A stretch of DNA of 64,000 bases, from assembly GCA_900074725.1 (NCBI GenBank), contig LT598459.1, forward strand, positions 1,002,467 through 1,066,466, in the 5' to 3' direction. The stretch comes from Lachancea dasiensis. Lineage: Eukaryota; Ascomycota; Saccharomycetes; Saccharomycetales; Saccharomycetaceae. Shown one piece after another: positions 8,698-19,488 of this stretch (positions within the stretch are counted from its first letter, which is position 1; each line of letters begins with the position of its first letter). The notes below the pieces were generated by a model. It had not been told where the DNA came from, did not search any database, and saw only the letters and a program-made list of their open reading frames with translations. The position numbers were made by a program, and so were the translations under genes.

Positions 8698-11600
8698 GTC
8701 AGACAAAGAGGTGTGGTTATTTATGCGCTGTCATTTCCTTGAAACCACAAAGGTTACACAGGCTCATTGCCAGAACTATATATAAGAGCACAAACATACC
8801 CAGAACATGTTTCAATAGGCCGGTCTCAGCTTCCTGTGGGTCCGGCACCGACTTGGTGAACTATAGCATGTGCACATAGCGGCAGGTCCTATCCGATTTT
8901 TTTTTTTGACAGTGCTCCCCAGTTCCTACAGTCCTGTCTTGCTAGCGCCCGGTTCTAAATGGTCTAGCCGGCCCGCTTTTAATTTTCAAGCGCTCTCGTA
9001 GCCACCAGACCATTGACCCCGAGTCAGTGTGAGCCATTGTGCTCATTTCGCTGCCCTAAAAGATTTTTCGCCCTAAAAGTTGGTAGGCACCCGCTTATTG
9101 TCACCGGAGCTGGACCTACAATTTGCTTGACAGGGCGCGCCGAGATCCAGAATGGAATTGGGTTGGTGTAGCGTTCCTTGTCGAATTAGTGGCAAAACTG
9201 ACCTCTCTTCTCTCTCTCAATGGCCGAGCTATACCTGTCATCGGTCATTTCGAAGCGCACAAGTAACTGCTAGCGTTCGACCTCCATCGCAGCCATTTGT
9301 TGTGACTCTTTTAGGGCTGGACGCATCTTCCTCACCTTTTTCTCATTACACAGTCCGAGCTCTTGGAGACACAGGCACATAGGCACACCTCGTGAAATGT
9401 TCGGCGCATGATCAGATGAAAGCTCTCGGCGGGACAAAACCGCTCGGGAAAAAACAAATCGGGAAAAAAAAGACACTTGGTTATGGGAGCGCGGTCTTGC
9501 TGGCAACGCTAGCACTGACATCATACCGTATCGTCATCTACCGTAGTCACTTTATCTTTTCACAAGCTTGTTGACAGCCACGTAGGAAGGTTGAACGTAA
9601 ATCGAGACATGAGATATCCTCTTACATGTTAGGACACACGTCGGGATGATAAGATCGACCTGAAGCCGATCGGGTTTCCCAGTGGCATCGTTTACCTCAA
9701 AGTACTGTAATGGTTTTCTTTTTAGGCCATGCATGATGCATATAAAATTTCTCGAGGAAGACCCATTGGGCGACTCGATGACCGTACGTGGCCGGGAGGA
9801 GAAGAACGACTAGAGAAAACCTCTTGGTGACCTTCTGTAAGCTTAGCTGATCCCCCAGGACACACATCTTTGATGCACAAGAACCTGATCTCCCACGGTT
9901 TTCCATTGACTCAGGTAACTTCAATTTGAGTTGTTTATCACTCTTTGCAATTCTGTCATGGTCCGGCGCAGATTCCTCAAACTGCCTCTCCCCCAACAAC
10001 CGCACATTCAAGCGGTTCGAAAGTCACTTTTATGCGCTAACTACCTTTTATACAAGAGTGAGAAATACGTTGTCAACCTTGGCAGCCTGAGTAGATGAAG
10101 TAAAGGTTTTTCGAAGTGAGACGATGCAGTAAGAAGTCGCCAGGGCCCAGTCCTCTTGGTCATGGTGGGTATTCGGCCAATTTGAGCATTTGGGAATCCC
10201 CACAAATATTCATGTCGAGCCCGCAAGTCTTTCTGTCCGAAATATACCGGTTGACCTGTGGCACTGCGTAGGCTGGTACCACCTCTAGACAAATAGTATA
10301 GCGCGTGTCGAAGGGGACAGTTCGGGAGGTTGACACGACGGCATTGATTCGAGACTGCTCCTATGTTACAAGCTCACATAACTCCTCAACGCGTCGCGAT
10401 AACGTCGCTAACTGTGTGTGTGGGGGTCGCCGCTACTATGCGATAGTTGTGCGTGGACCACTTCCTGATGGAAACTCGCCGGGCTACATGAGGATGTGCC
10501 GAAGCTTTGCTCAAATCTGCGAGCTCTACAATAAGTGCAGGGTTGGTGATCTTCGCAGTAGACACCTTTTCTCAAGTGGTACAAGTGTTCAGGTTCAACA
10601 GGCAAAGCTCTCTATCGCCTTGAATATTCGGAGAAGCGGCTCTTTTCCTCTGCACTATAGCCCAATGCTGGTAACCTCCTGGAAAACAGTACACAAATCC
10701 AGGCGACTCGAAATTCGAAAAGCGAATGCGCCGTCAAATCCGCCTAAAAGCTGCTAATTTCACGGTGGACTCTAGGCTATGACGTCTTCCACTTTTTGAG
10801 GCCCTGAGTAAGATATTGCTTGCTCTATTCGAATTTGGGATTACCTGCTAACTTCACTGCACGTTGTATTTTGGGAGAAATGCATGATGGAAGACATTGG
10901 TAGCCGACGTGCATTCTACAGTTAGAATAGAACAGTGTGCAGGTACGTTTTTTATCGGCCAATTTAGTGAAGGTGCATCTAAGGTCGAAAATATGAAACG
11001 CACGGTCCATTTTTCAATCCACAAATTGCATATCTCGGAGTAGATACGATCAACAGGTAGAGGTAGATCACGAGTCTCATTGACGCTGTGAGTATCGGGA
11101 ATGTAGTGAAGATAGTGAATATCTCGACTTTTGAATGCGAACCGGCCATGGTGGCTAGAGCTGATAAACAAAAATGGGTGATAATCTTTCCAACAAACCA
11201 ATGTTTTGGTTAACCCACCTTGACCATAGTATTCAATAGGAGAATTGAGTCTTGTTGCTGATGAAGTGAGCAAAGCGGCCAGTGTCACAGCTTTTCTACA
11301 GCAATTATGGGAGCTGCTCCGAAGCTCAAGCCTTTCCCAGGGACTGGTAATTTTTGAAGTGCTTGTGATAGATAAATAGTCTACCTTGACGTTGACAAGG
11401 ATGCATCTAGTTGCCGAGCAGGTTTTTCCAATATTATACTGCCTCTGGTCGTAGCCTCTTTGAGACGAAAGCAATTTTCCAGCGCAAGGGCCGGCATTGT
11501 CATGAAGAGCTAGCTGATGACCACTGGTACTGGTCTAGCCTATGGAATGAATGGATCATAGCGTTAAATGACCTGAGGTGAAAGCAAAATTGTCCTTTCG

Positions 11601-12937
11601 CAGACTACTGGTAGCCTCACTATTTGACGCGTTTCTCGAGCCTTCCCATGCAGCTTCGAATGGAAGTGTGTGACCGGATCCAGCAACTCTGCCTGTCGTC
11701 TATCTTAGTCTGATTCCGATAATGAGTTACTATCAGCATGCTTACAGACCGAGGACACAGAGGTATTGACTCAAGGCTCAATTTGAAGGCAGCAGCATTT
11801 TCAACCGCCCATCTGTTTATTCTATGTGCTGGATATCCCAGTACAGTCCTTGGGCGTGTAAGGTCCCAGAGTCAAGTATCTTCCCTTCTCCGATAGGTTA
11901 TTGACTGGATCCTGCATCCACTAAGCCTGATCATCATCCTCCTCTGGCTCCACTCTGATCCAAACCAAAATAGCAATCTGGTCTTGTACAGGAAAGTGTA
12001 ACTATATGAATTTGGAGGTTACCCTTCACATACCAGAGCTCTCGAACTATTCTGTCAAAGTTTATTTGTTTGCAGTAAGGCATTTTCACCATGAGTACAA
12101 GTTCTGGTTCCCAACTACCATCCTTGTTCCAAATCAATTTATCAACAGAAAATATTGTGTCACAAGAAAGCAGATGAACTTAGGTGCAATTTAAAGGCGT
12201 CAATCAAAATCGGTCTGATGTTGGACTAGTTGTAACATTAGTTCAATGTGTTTGGACCGAAAAATGTTAATACTCAAACAAATTTTGAACTTGGCCCAAA
12301 AACCATGCATCAACACTTTTGACAATGGAGGTCATGTAGGGTTTAAGGCTTGCAAAGTACTGCTCCAAGTTTCTTAAGTAATAATCGAGAGTATTTGAAG
12401 ATAATCGAGTATGGCCGGCCAGATGTTTTCTGGGTAGCTTGGTTTGAGCTCAATTTTTTAGTAAACAGTTAATAATTTTGACATAATTCAGGACATTTGA
12501 TAAACAAATCTTATTAGGAAACAAAAAGAACCTGTAAAATCGCATCATCGAATCAACATCAGCATATCGACCAGGAGGTGTCTTTGTCGGGAGTGGATGG
12601 TATTCTTCCGATAAACCTGATTATTTTTCGAATTATAAAGACGACCTTGAGGAAAGAAAGGACTATTTAACATCACGACAGGCTACAGCCGCAGCAATGG
12701 GCCCAATCTGAACTCTCCAGGCACTTGGTGTGACAATGTAAGTACTGATCCTATCCTTGACCTTCCATCAAATTTATGAAGATCAAGAAATCATTACCAA
12801 CGAAAACGTCGCTGTTTGCATATTTTCCTCGGAACTCATCGAATGGCGTTTCGCCAATTTGCACACGCCTTGCTAATGAGACTCGTCTTGATTTTTAAAG
12901 GTCTTCCAGATCTCCCTGGACCCGTCAGCAGCAGATT
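8698..12937. other. 4.2-kb gene-poor region at an inversion junction
   Basis: No convincing gene over 4240 bases, several times the usual spacing in this window. The longest open frames here start only at non-ATG codons: TTG for the leftward frame 10854-11474, and GTG for the rightward frame 10305-10757. Neither shows recognisable homology, and the first has no internal Met. I found no tRNA B box with a foldable T arm, no CDEIII-like centromere core and no long terminal or inverted repeats. It separates the inverted ERG3-GYP8 block plus the Myb-like gene from MNL2 onward, so it coincides with a rearrangement breakpoint. The last few hundred bases must include the MNL2 promoter. Decayed genes may remain that I cannot recognise. 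Confidence 0.6.
8777..8785 (-). promoter_or_regulatory. TATA-like element of the Myb-like gene
   Basis: TATATATAA (palindromic core) lies 80-88 nt upstream of the ATG at 8697, in a usable position for a leftward promoter. This rests on motif and spacing alone. Confidence 0.35.
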
Positions 12938-15280
12938 ATGAAGCTACTGGTCTCATATATCCGAAGAGTTCGGTCCGTTGTGGCCCTGTGTGGGACGGTG
13001 TCTGTGCTGCTCTACTACACGTTTTTAAATGAAGTCAACACCCTCAACTCTTATGCTGAAACCGAGTCGCTGCCTCAAATAGATAAGCATATACCGCTAG
13101 TACCGAATGGTGTAGCCGTCGCAGAAATTGCGGGTTTAGAAGGTCTGCCGTCCGTAGCCCGGCCAGCGGCCAATGACGCCGAGGAAGAACTACTAAACCT
13201 AGAAATACTGGTGGAGAAAAACCGATTTTTCCCACTTATTCATAGACAAGAAGAAGTACTCACATTATATCCACAGCTGGAACTCGAGCTGGAATCCGAG
13301 AAGATAACAGATAAACCTAGGTACCCGATACGGTATGCTTCCTCTAAAAATTCATTGACCCACAATAAGCCATCAGGAGCCTTAAGGCGGACTCAAGCAT
13401 TAAACTTTGGGCGCAAGGATGCTGTGAAGGCGGCTCAAATTTGCGAAAGGATCGAACACCAATTTATGACGTCTTGGCGAGCTTACTCCCGTCTCGCTCT
13501 AGGAAGTGACGAACTGAAGCCGCTATCAAAAAATCCCACATCCAATGGTCTTTCAAGAGCTACCACTATGCTGGAATCATTGGACATGCTTTATATTTTG
13601 AACCAACCGGATGATATTAGCAAAGTACTGACGTTCATCTCAGAAATGGATTTCACTCGATCTAAAGAGGCACTCATTGATGTTTCACAGAGTGCGCAGC
13701 GCTTGCTTGGTGCTTTGATATCTAGTTACGAGCTATCGGGCCACCAAGAGACCATACTCCTCACCAAAGCTAAGGAATTAGCCGATTTATTGTTGAAATC
13801 ATTTGACACCCCAAACCACGTTCCTCTTTTACAATATCCCTGGAATTCAGTGTTGAACAATAGATTTCCCTTTCAGAATTCGAACATTGGTCAGTTGGGT
13901 GCTTTTTCGCTAGAATTTTCAAGGCTTTCACAGCTAACTAAAGATGACAAGTATTTCGAGGCAATTGAGCATATTTATCAAACGGCTTTCGAGTCTTTAG
14001 GTAATTTTGACATCGATTATTTGCTTCCAAGTTTTGTGGATGCTACGGGCTGTGAAATGATACCCCAGGATAAACTTGTCACCGGCGAGCATCCGAATGG
14101 GAACGTCATGAAAAGTATCATGCAGGGCGAATATGTACACTGTCTGCAAACTGACCGCTTTAAACCCGTTCCCGGTTCAGAGAAAACCATCTTCTCCGCC
14201 GATAGTGCAAGCTTGCCATTCTACGACAACATGGCAAAGTTTTATCAATTACTGAACGGCGTTGACACTACAAAGGACCTCAAGTTGTCTAGATTTTTGG
14301 TGAACAGTTTTGATAGAATTCGGCAGCTTATGGTCTTTACCCCATTGCTACCTAACCCCGAAGGACTTAACCTATCATATGTCAATTCGGTTTCTACCGA
14401 AGTTTATTACCGGGCTCTAAACGATGAACGAATTGTGGAGATATCTCCTGATTACACAATGCATCACTCGAGCTGCGCCCTTGCTTCGAGTTTTACTTTG
14501 ATGGGAAAGCTTCTCGCCGATGATGATTATATCGAGAAAGCTAAATCCATAACGAGAGGCTGTGTTCAAACGTACAAGTTACTGGGTGTGATGCCTGACG
14601 CTGTACACGCTTTTAAGTGTGCAAATTCACCTTGTGACTTCGATTCTTCAAAACCACCGAATCGGGATCAGAAAGGGGCACGTAAAGGCAAAGGTATTAA
14701 GGTAGGTGACGACAATGATGGCAATGCTGTCTCGACCCTGTCCTCGAAGTACTACCACCTAGGAGAAGAAATAGTATCGGACCAGGCTCGTGAATCAGAA
14801 CAATGGGTAACTGACACCCAATTGCCAAAATACTTTGATGGCGCCATTCCAAGCTACAATTTATCCTCTGACGTCATTGAGTCCATTTTCTATTTATACC
14901 GTACCACTGGTGAAGAATCATGGCGTGATATTGGACTTGAGCTGTTGGAAACAACTATGAAAACGATAGAGCGGCCTTCAGCTAAGGGTGTCGGGCAAAT
15001 CTCGTCTTTGAAAAACGTCTTTACTGGCGAGAGATTCGATGCACTACCCGCAGACTGGTTTTCAAAGCACTTAAAATTCTATTACCTTCTGTTTCAAGAT
15101 CCGGCGCTGTTTTCTCTCGATGACTATATCTTTACCCATGCTGGCCATTTATTAATGAAGGAAAAGTCCCCTGTGCCATCTGCAAAAGAAGCTAAGGAGA
15201 CTTCAATATCTGCACTGGTCGAACCATTCGAACTAAAGGAAGACAATACTGCCCGGCGACATAGCGCCGGTACTGACTAA
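12938..15280 (+). CDS. MNL2: ER alpha-mannosidase-like protein, GH47 family
   Basis: Class I (GH47) alpha-mannosidase-like protein, orthologue by position and content of YLR057W (849 aa), which is implicated in ER-associated degradation of glycoproteins. The 780-residue product begins with a short basic cytosolic tail and one membrane anchor (about residues 13-30, VALCGTVSVLLYYTF), as in type II ER proteins. The GH47 barrel follows: RATTMLESLDMLYIL, an SAQRLLGALISSYELSG stretch, TMHHSSCALASSF and LYRTTGEESWRDIG. A Lys/Gly-rich insert (about 585-600) interrupts it. The ATG at 12938 directly precedes the anchor. It converges with SHM2. Catalytic competence cannot be judged by eye. Confidence 0.9.
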   Translation: MKLLVSYIRRVRSVVALCGTVSVLLYYTFLNEVNTLNSYAETESLPQIDKHIPLVPNGVAVAEIAGLEGLPSVARPAANDAEEELLNLEILVEKNRFFPLIHRQEEVLTLYPQLELELESEKITDKPRYPIRYASSKNSLTHNKPSGALRRTQALNFGRKDAVKAAQICERIEHQFMTSWRAYSRLALGSDELKPLSKNPTSNGLSRATTMLESLDMLYILNQPDDISKVLTFISEMDFTRSKEALIDVSQSAQRLLGALISSYELSGHQETILLTKAKELADLLLKSFDTPNHVPLLQYPWNSVLNNRFPFQNSNIGQLGAFSLEFSRLSQLTKDDKYFEAIEHIYQTAFESLGNFDIDYLLPSFVDATGCEMIPQDKLVTGEHPNGNVMKSIMQGEYVHCLQTDRFKPVPGSEKTIFSADSASLPFYDNMAKFYQLLNGVDTTKDLKLSRFLVNSFDRIRQLMVFTPLLPNPEGLNLSYVNSVSTEVYYRALNDERIVEISPDYTMHHSSCALASSFTLMGKLLADDDYIEKAKSITRGCVQTYKLLGVMPDAVHAFKCANSPCDFDSSKPPNRDQKGARKGKGIKVGDDNDGNAVSTLSSKYYHLGEEIVSDQARESEQWVTDTQLPKYFDGAIPSYNLSSDVIESIFYLYRTTGEESWRDIGLELLETTMKTIERPSAKGVGQISSLKNVFTGERFDALPADWFSKHLKFYYLLFQDPALFSLDDYIFTHAGHLLMKEKSPVPSAKEAKETSISALVEPFELKEDNTARRHSAGTD

Positions 15281-15866
15281 TTAACACATCATGGATCTCT
15301 GAATCCTTCCTCGTTCACTCTCGCATTTTGCTTTCATAATCGGACGTCAGTTTGTTGCAGGCAACATATATATCTTTTCCGTAATCGTTGAGGTTAGATA
15401 AAAGCCTAGGCATAGAAGACATTAAGGTGTTGACTGTCTTATCTTATACTGCATTGTGATTTGGTCCTCAAGGACGCTGGGTTCTTGTCGTTGCCTCATT
15501 CATCTAATTACTGCCGGAAAAGTAGAGCCAGCAAGCGAACTAGTATAAATTTGACCGAGTCGAATTGAACATTTGTAACTTAAAATCCGATAATATGACA
15601 AACGAAGAGCCACAACTACAGCTGTCCAATTAATTCATCGAAAGTATCATCAGTTGGAAATACTTTTTGAGAGGTAGGTTACAATTTGATAATCCTTAGC
15701 ATACAATGTTGAATTTATTGTTTGTTATGTGAAACTATACTGGTTCGTACTGTAAATATCCCAAAGTCCGTTATTTGTTGAAAATGCAGAGTTGATCAGA
15801 ATCAATCTGAATCAAGATGGTTGTCGTTGGCGACAGTGTATTGAGAAATTCCCTTACGCAGGTGTC
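15281..15866. other. Convergent intergenic region MNL2/SHM2
   Basis: 586 bases between two gene 3' ends, longer than most convergent spacers here. It contains a TATAAAT at about 15544 and a very short ATG frame at about 15595, but nothing that adds up to a gene. No RNA gene was recognised. Confidence 0.5.
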
Positions 15867-17276
15867 TTACACTGGCAATGGAAATTCACCAGCCCATGAG
15901 TAAATTTCTTGCTTTAGAGATTCCAACTCACCGGATAGTTCGTCAACCTTGGCCTTGAAGTCCTTGAGTCTGTTAGCTTCCTTTGGCAATGAGTGCTGAA
16001 CGTCATGGGCGAACTGAACGGCCTTGTCAATGTAGCTGACAATTCTGGCAAAGTCTTGCTCACCCAAACCTCTAGTGGTCATAGCTGGAGCACCGATACG
16101 AACACCACCTGGCACCAAAGCTGACTTGTCACCTGGAATGGAATTTTTGTTCAAAGCGATGTTGATCTTTTCACATAGGTATTCAACACGGGCACCATCA
16201 ACGCCCTTTTCTCTCAGCGACACAAGAACCATGTGCGAATCGGTACCATCAGAAACCAGTCTGTAACTTAGTTTTTTGAATTCTTCTTCAAGGACCTTGG
16301 CGTTCTTGATAACTTGTTGTTGATATTCCTTGAACTCTGGCGAAGCAGCTTGCTTTAGAGCAGTTGCCATAGCTGAGATGGTGTGATTGTGAGGACCACC
16401 TTGGTGACCTGGGAAAACGGAGAAGTTGATTGGGTTCTCCAAGTCGTATAGGACTTCCTTGCCGGTCTTGGAGTTGACAGATCTGACACCTCTTCTGAAG
16501 AAGATCATAGCACCACGAGGTCCTCTCAAAGATTTGTGAGTGGTAGTGGTGACGATATCAGCGAATTCAAAAGGAGAAGGAATAACACCGGCAGCGATAA
16601 GACCAGAAATGTGCGCCATGTCAACCATCAAATAAGCACCAACCTTGTCGGCAATTTCTCTCATTCTCTTGTAGTCAATGAGACGACAGTAGGCAGAGGT
16701 ACCGGCGACCAAAATCTTGGGTCTGTACAAAATGGCGTTTTGCTCTAGGGTGTCATAGTCGATGATGCCGGTTTTTGGGTCCACTCTGTATGGGAAGGAC
16801 TCGAAGTAAGTGGAGACCGCGGAAATCTTTCTGGTATCGGTCTGGTAACCGTGCGACAAGTGACCACCATCTGGCAAGAAAAGACCCATCAATCTTTCGT
16901 GAGGCTTCATCAAGGCTTGGTACACTTGCAAGTTGGCTGGCGAGCCGGACAACGTCTGGACATTGACACCCCATTGCTCCTTGGAAACGCCAAATGCGTC
17001 CAAAGCTCTCTGCTGGCACAACAATTCCATCTTGTCAATCTGTTCGTTACCACCGTAGTAACGGGCTCCTGGGTACCCCTCAGAGTACTTGTTGCTCATA
17101 GGCGTTCCCAAAGCATCGAAAACGGAGGTGGAAGTGAAGTTTTCGGAAGCAATCAACACAATTGAGTGCTTTTGTCTGTCGATCTCGGCCTTGATGATCT
17201 GCTCCACTTCAGGGTCAGATTCGCTCAAGTGCGAAGAGATGAGATTCTTGTGGGATTCCGACAATGCGTATGGCAT
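15867..17276 (-). CDS. SHM2: Cytosolic serine hydroxymethyltransferase
   Basis: PLP enzyme interconverting serine plus tetrahydrofolate with glycine plus 5,10-methylene-THF. The 469-residue product equals the S. cerevisiae cytosolic isozyme in length (YLR058C) and lacks a mitochondrial presequence, so it is Shm2 and not Shm1. The PLP lysine is Lys248 in the classical [14 protein letters not shown] motif. ASENF (43-47) and the [15 protein letters not shown] block are intact. Codon use looks strongly biased, as expected for an abundant enzyme. It is a close neighbour of AGX1, another glycine-forming enzyme, on the same strand. Two TGACTC boxes about 520-545 nt upstream fit the Gcn4/Bas1 control known for SHM2. 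Confidence 0.98.
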   Translation of the reverse strand: MPYALSESHKNLISSHLSESDPEVEQIIKAEIDRQKHSIVLIASENFTSTSVFDALGTPMSNKYSEGYPGARYYGGNEQIDKMELLCQQRALDAFGVSKEQWGVNVQTLSGSPANLQVYQALMKPHERLMGLFLPDGGHLSHGYQTDTRKISAVSTYFESFPYRVDPKTGIIDYDTLEQNAILYRPKILVAGTSAYCRLIDYKRMREIADKVGAYLMVDMAHISGLIAAGVIPSPFEFADIVTTTTHKSLRGPRGAMIFFRRGVRSVNSKTGKEVLYDLENPINFSVFPGHQGGPHNHTISAMATALKQAASPEFKEYQQQVIKNAKVLEEEFKKLSYRLVSDGTDSHMVLVSLREKGVDGARVEYLCEKINIALNKNSIPGDKSALVPGGVRIGAPAMTTRGLGEQDFARIVSYIDKAVQFAHDVQHSLPKEANRLKDFKAKVDELSGELESLKQEIYSWAGEFPLPV

Positions 17277-18166
17277 TTTTAATAAGTTAATGGATTAGTG
17301 TTAGCTTTAGCTACTTCGCTTATAGCTAGTATAGAACTTGTTTACTTTAGTAAGGGTAGTCTACTGGTTTCTTGTCGGTAGTCCATGTTAAGGGTTTATA
17401 TACATTTCACTTGGATTTTTCATTTGGGCTGTCAATTTCCAATCAAAATTTTCAATAGATGGGCAATATAAAATTGATATCGCTAACTACCTAACATCAT
17501 CATCAATGGAATTTCAAGTCATATGCGATTTTAAAGCTGTGAGTGAAGCTGTGCAATCTCACCTGAGCGAGGGTGCATCGAGTCCGAAATTTCTGAAGTT
17601 TTCTGAAAAAACCCACAATTTTTATCACTGGGTGGTTGATTCACAAATTGGATTTTTCAATCGACATGCAGATGATGAGTGACCACCTGCACTAGATTGA
17701 TTTGCTAGGGGCGATATCTACTGAACTTGCCTGGTGGGGAATTTTTACCTGTGGGAACATAATTTTTTTCACGTTTTGGCCAGATGCTGTTGATCTGACT
17801 CGTGAGCTGCTAATTGACTCGAGAGGACGGAATGTGACTCTGGACACGCATGTGACGGACCATGGGCGTGGTGCAGCAGACCGGAAATTGATTGGTTTTC
17901 ATGACTTCTCTTGCTCAGGGAGCAATTGACATGGTACGGGTGACACTCCAGTGCTCTGGTCGGGCGTTGGATGCTCGGGACGTCGGTGCTCGTGAAATCA
18001 CTTTTTACCTTTCTGTCACTGATTTCTCGAACGCTGATAGCCGTCGGCCACCGGCTTGTCTTCAATGCAAGTCTCTCGTCAGCACCACTCAACTAAACTT
18101 GCTTTTCATGGCATACTACAAAAAAAAGTCTACACAAGTTTGCCGGGGCCGGGAATTTTGAGTGCT
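17277..18166. other. SHM2 promoter region / AGX1 3' flank
   Basis: 890 bases upstream of SHM2 and downstream of AGX1; all promoter activity here should belong to SHM2. Two TGACTC boxes (17796-17820) stand out. Short open frames on both strands have no homology. A TGATGA near 17668 with a CTGA about 50 nt later was examined as a C/D snoRNA, but no terminal stem forms. Confidence 0.55.
17796..17820 (+). promoter_or_regulatory. Paired TGACTC boxes (Gcn4/Bas1-type)
   Basis: TGACTC occurs at 17796-17801 and again at 17815-17820. This hexamer is the core of Bas1 and Gcn4 sites, and SHM2 is a known Bas1/Gcn4 target in S. cerevisiae. The pair lies 520-545 nt upstream of the SHM2 ATG, rather far for a yeast UAS, so the role is tentative. 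Confidence 0.4.
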
Positions 18167-19279
18167 TTACAACTCCAATTCGCTCAAGGCTTCGTAACAT
18201 AGCTGAATGTGACAGAGCGAATCGTTGCAGGCAGATTCGCCCATGTGGCCCACACGGATGTACTCTCCCTTTATGTCTTTGTGAATGCCACCCGCGATGA
18301 TAATACCCTTTTTTTTGAGTGCAGAAATCGCCTCCGCCGGCTTCTTAACATAAACGGCTGTCAGACCGTGAGCTGATACTCTTTGGTTTGAACTTACCAA
18401 TTTCAGTCCCTTTTCGGTCCTTAGTTTGTTCTTGAACCAATCGCTAGTGGCATGGTGCTTTGCAATGCGGGCTTCGAGTCCCTGTTCCAGGATTTCACCA
18501 ATCGACACATTTAGGGCATTGACCAGTTGTACCGCGGGCGTTGCAAAGTAGGCTGCTTTGGATTGTTCGTAATTCTGCATGATCGGGATCCATTTCTTGA
18601 AGCTCGCAAAGAATGAGGATTGAGACTTGCGATTTAACGCAACTTCAATCGCCCTGGAGCTCAGTACAGATATACTAAGACCTGGAGGACATCCGATGGC
18701 CTTTTGGGAAGCGCTTAACGCGTAATCGATGCCCCACGCATCGAATGCAAACTCTTCACAGCCGATCGAACATACACCATCCACAGTAATTAGCGTATCC
18801 GGAGAAACATTTTTGACCACCTCGCTGATACTCTTAACGTCGCTCAAGACCGCAGTGGAGGTGTCAACGTGCGTTATTACGATCATTTCGTACTTTTGCC
18901 CGCCTAAGGTTTTCCGGATATCACTCAACGGCACTACACCACCGAGAGGAGCCGTGAGCTTGTCGACGTGAGCACCGTAGGTCTGTAGACATTCAGCGAA
19001 AGAATCCGAAAAAAACCCAGTTGATAGAACAAGAACTTTGGCTCCGGGCTCTATCAGGTTGGAAGCAGCCATGTCCCAGCCTAGCGTACCACTACCGGCA
19101 ACTATCAGCGGTTGAGCAGATTCACCTGCCTGGAATAACTGACGAGTTTTCTGCAGTGTACTCGCAAACAGATCCACAAATTCAGGGCTGGTGTGGGACA
19201 CGGAGGGAGTACCTAGAGCTTTCTGGACATTTTCACTGATGACAATTGGACCTGGGATGAGCAAAATCCCGGAAGCCAT
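18167..19279 (-). CDS. AGX1: Alanine:glyoxylate aminotransferase
   Basis: PLP class-V aminotransferase making glycine from glyoxylate with alanine as amino donor. The start is the ATG at 19277-19279 (MASGILLIPGPIV), giving 370 residues against 385 for YFL030W; the frame extends 18 codons upstream only from a GTG. The PLP lysine is Lys193 in SASQKAIGCPPG, preceded by the VDGVCSIGCEEF block with its PLP-ring aspartate. SHTSPEF and AGSGTLGWD near the N-terminus are conserved family phrases. No PTS1 is seen at the C-terminus (LSELEL). It lies on the same strand as SHM2, upstream of the SHM2 promoter region. Only 209 bases separate its start from the preceding J-protein gene. Confidence 0.95.
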   Translation of the reverse strand: MASGILLIPGPIVISENVQKALGTPSVSHTSPEFVDLFASTLQKTRQLFQAGESAQPLIVAGSGTLGWDMAASNLIEPGAKVLVLSTGFFSDSFAECLQTYGAHVDKLTAPLGGVVPLSDIRKTLGGQKYEMIVITHVDTSTAVLSDVKSISEVVKNVSPDTLITVDGVCSIGCEEFAFDAWGIDYALSASQKAIGCPPGLSISVLSSRAIEVALNRKSQSSFFASFKKWIPIMQNYEQSKAAYFATPAVQLVNALNVSIGEILEQGLEARIAKHHATSDWFKNKLRTEKGLKLVSSNQRVSAHGLTAVYVKKPAEAISALKKKGIIIAGGIHKDIKGEYIRVGHMGESACNDSLCHIQLCYEALSELEL

Positions 19280-19488
19280 CTCGACAATCCACCAAGAATT
19301 CGAAAGAAGATAGTATGAGGAAGTTGTCGACACTTGCTTGGCAATTAAGTTTGCTATCCTAGTTATAAACTACTGCCCTTCGGAGTTCCCCGAAGCGTTG
19401 ATCTCTTTGCGGTGTACTCACCAGTAATCTCATGAAGATACTTTGTACTCACAAGGTCACGAGAAGGAGTGTTTGATGATCTACAAGG

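Noticed and set aside
10008-10030. GGTTCGAAAG resembling a tRNA T loop
   Set aside because: The five bases on each side are not complementary, so no T arm forms.
10305-10757. 150-codon rightward open frame
   Set aside because: It starts at GTG, has no homology I can see, and lies in the same desert without gene-like codon bias.
10854-11474. 206-codon leftward open frame in the gene-poor region
   Set aside because: It starts at TTG, contains no internal Met, and shows no recognisable domain or composition of a real protein.
8698-12937. Centromere in the gene desert
   Set aside because: No TTTCCGAA-type CDEIII core with an adjacent AT-rich CDEII tract was found on either strand.
12721-12937. 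Possible 5' intron of MNL2 (GTAAGT near 12739, TGCTAAT near 12871)
   Set aside because: The donor and branch are off the GTATGT/TACTAAC pattern of every other intron here, and no upstream ATG gives a usable exon.
17665-17725. C box (TGATGA) and D box (CTGA) spaced like a C/D snoRNA
   Set aside because: The flanking bases cannot form the terminal stem.
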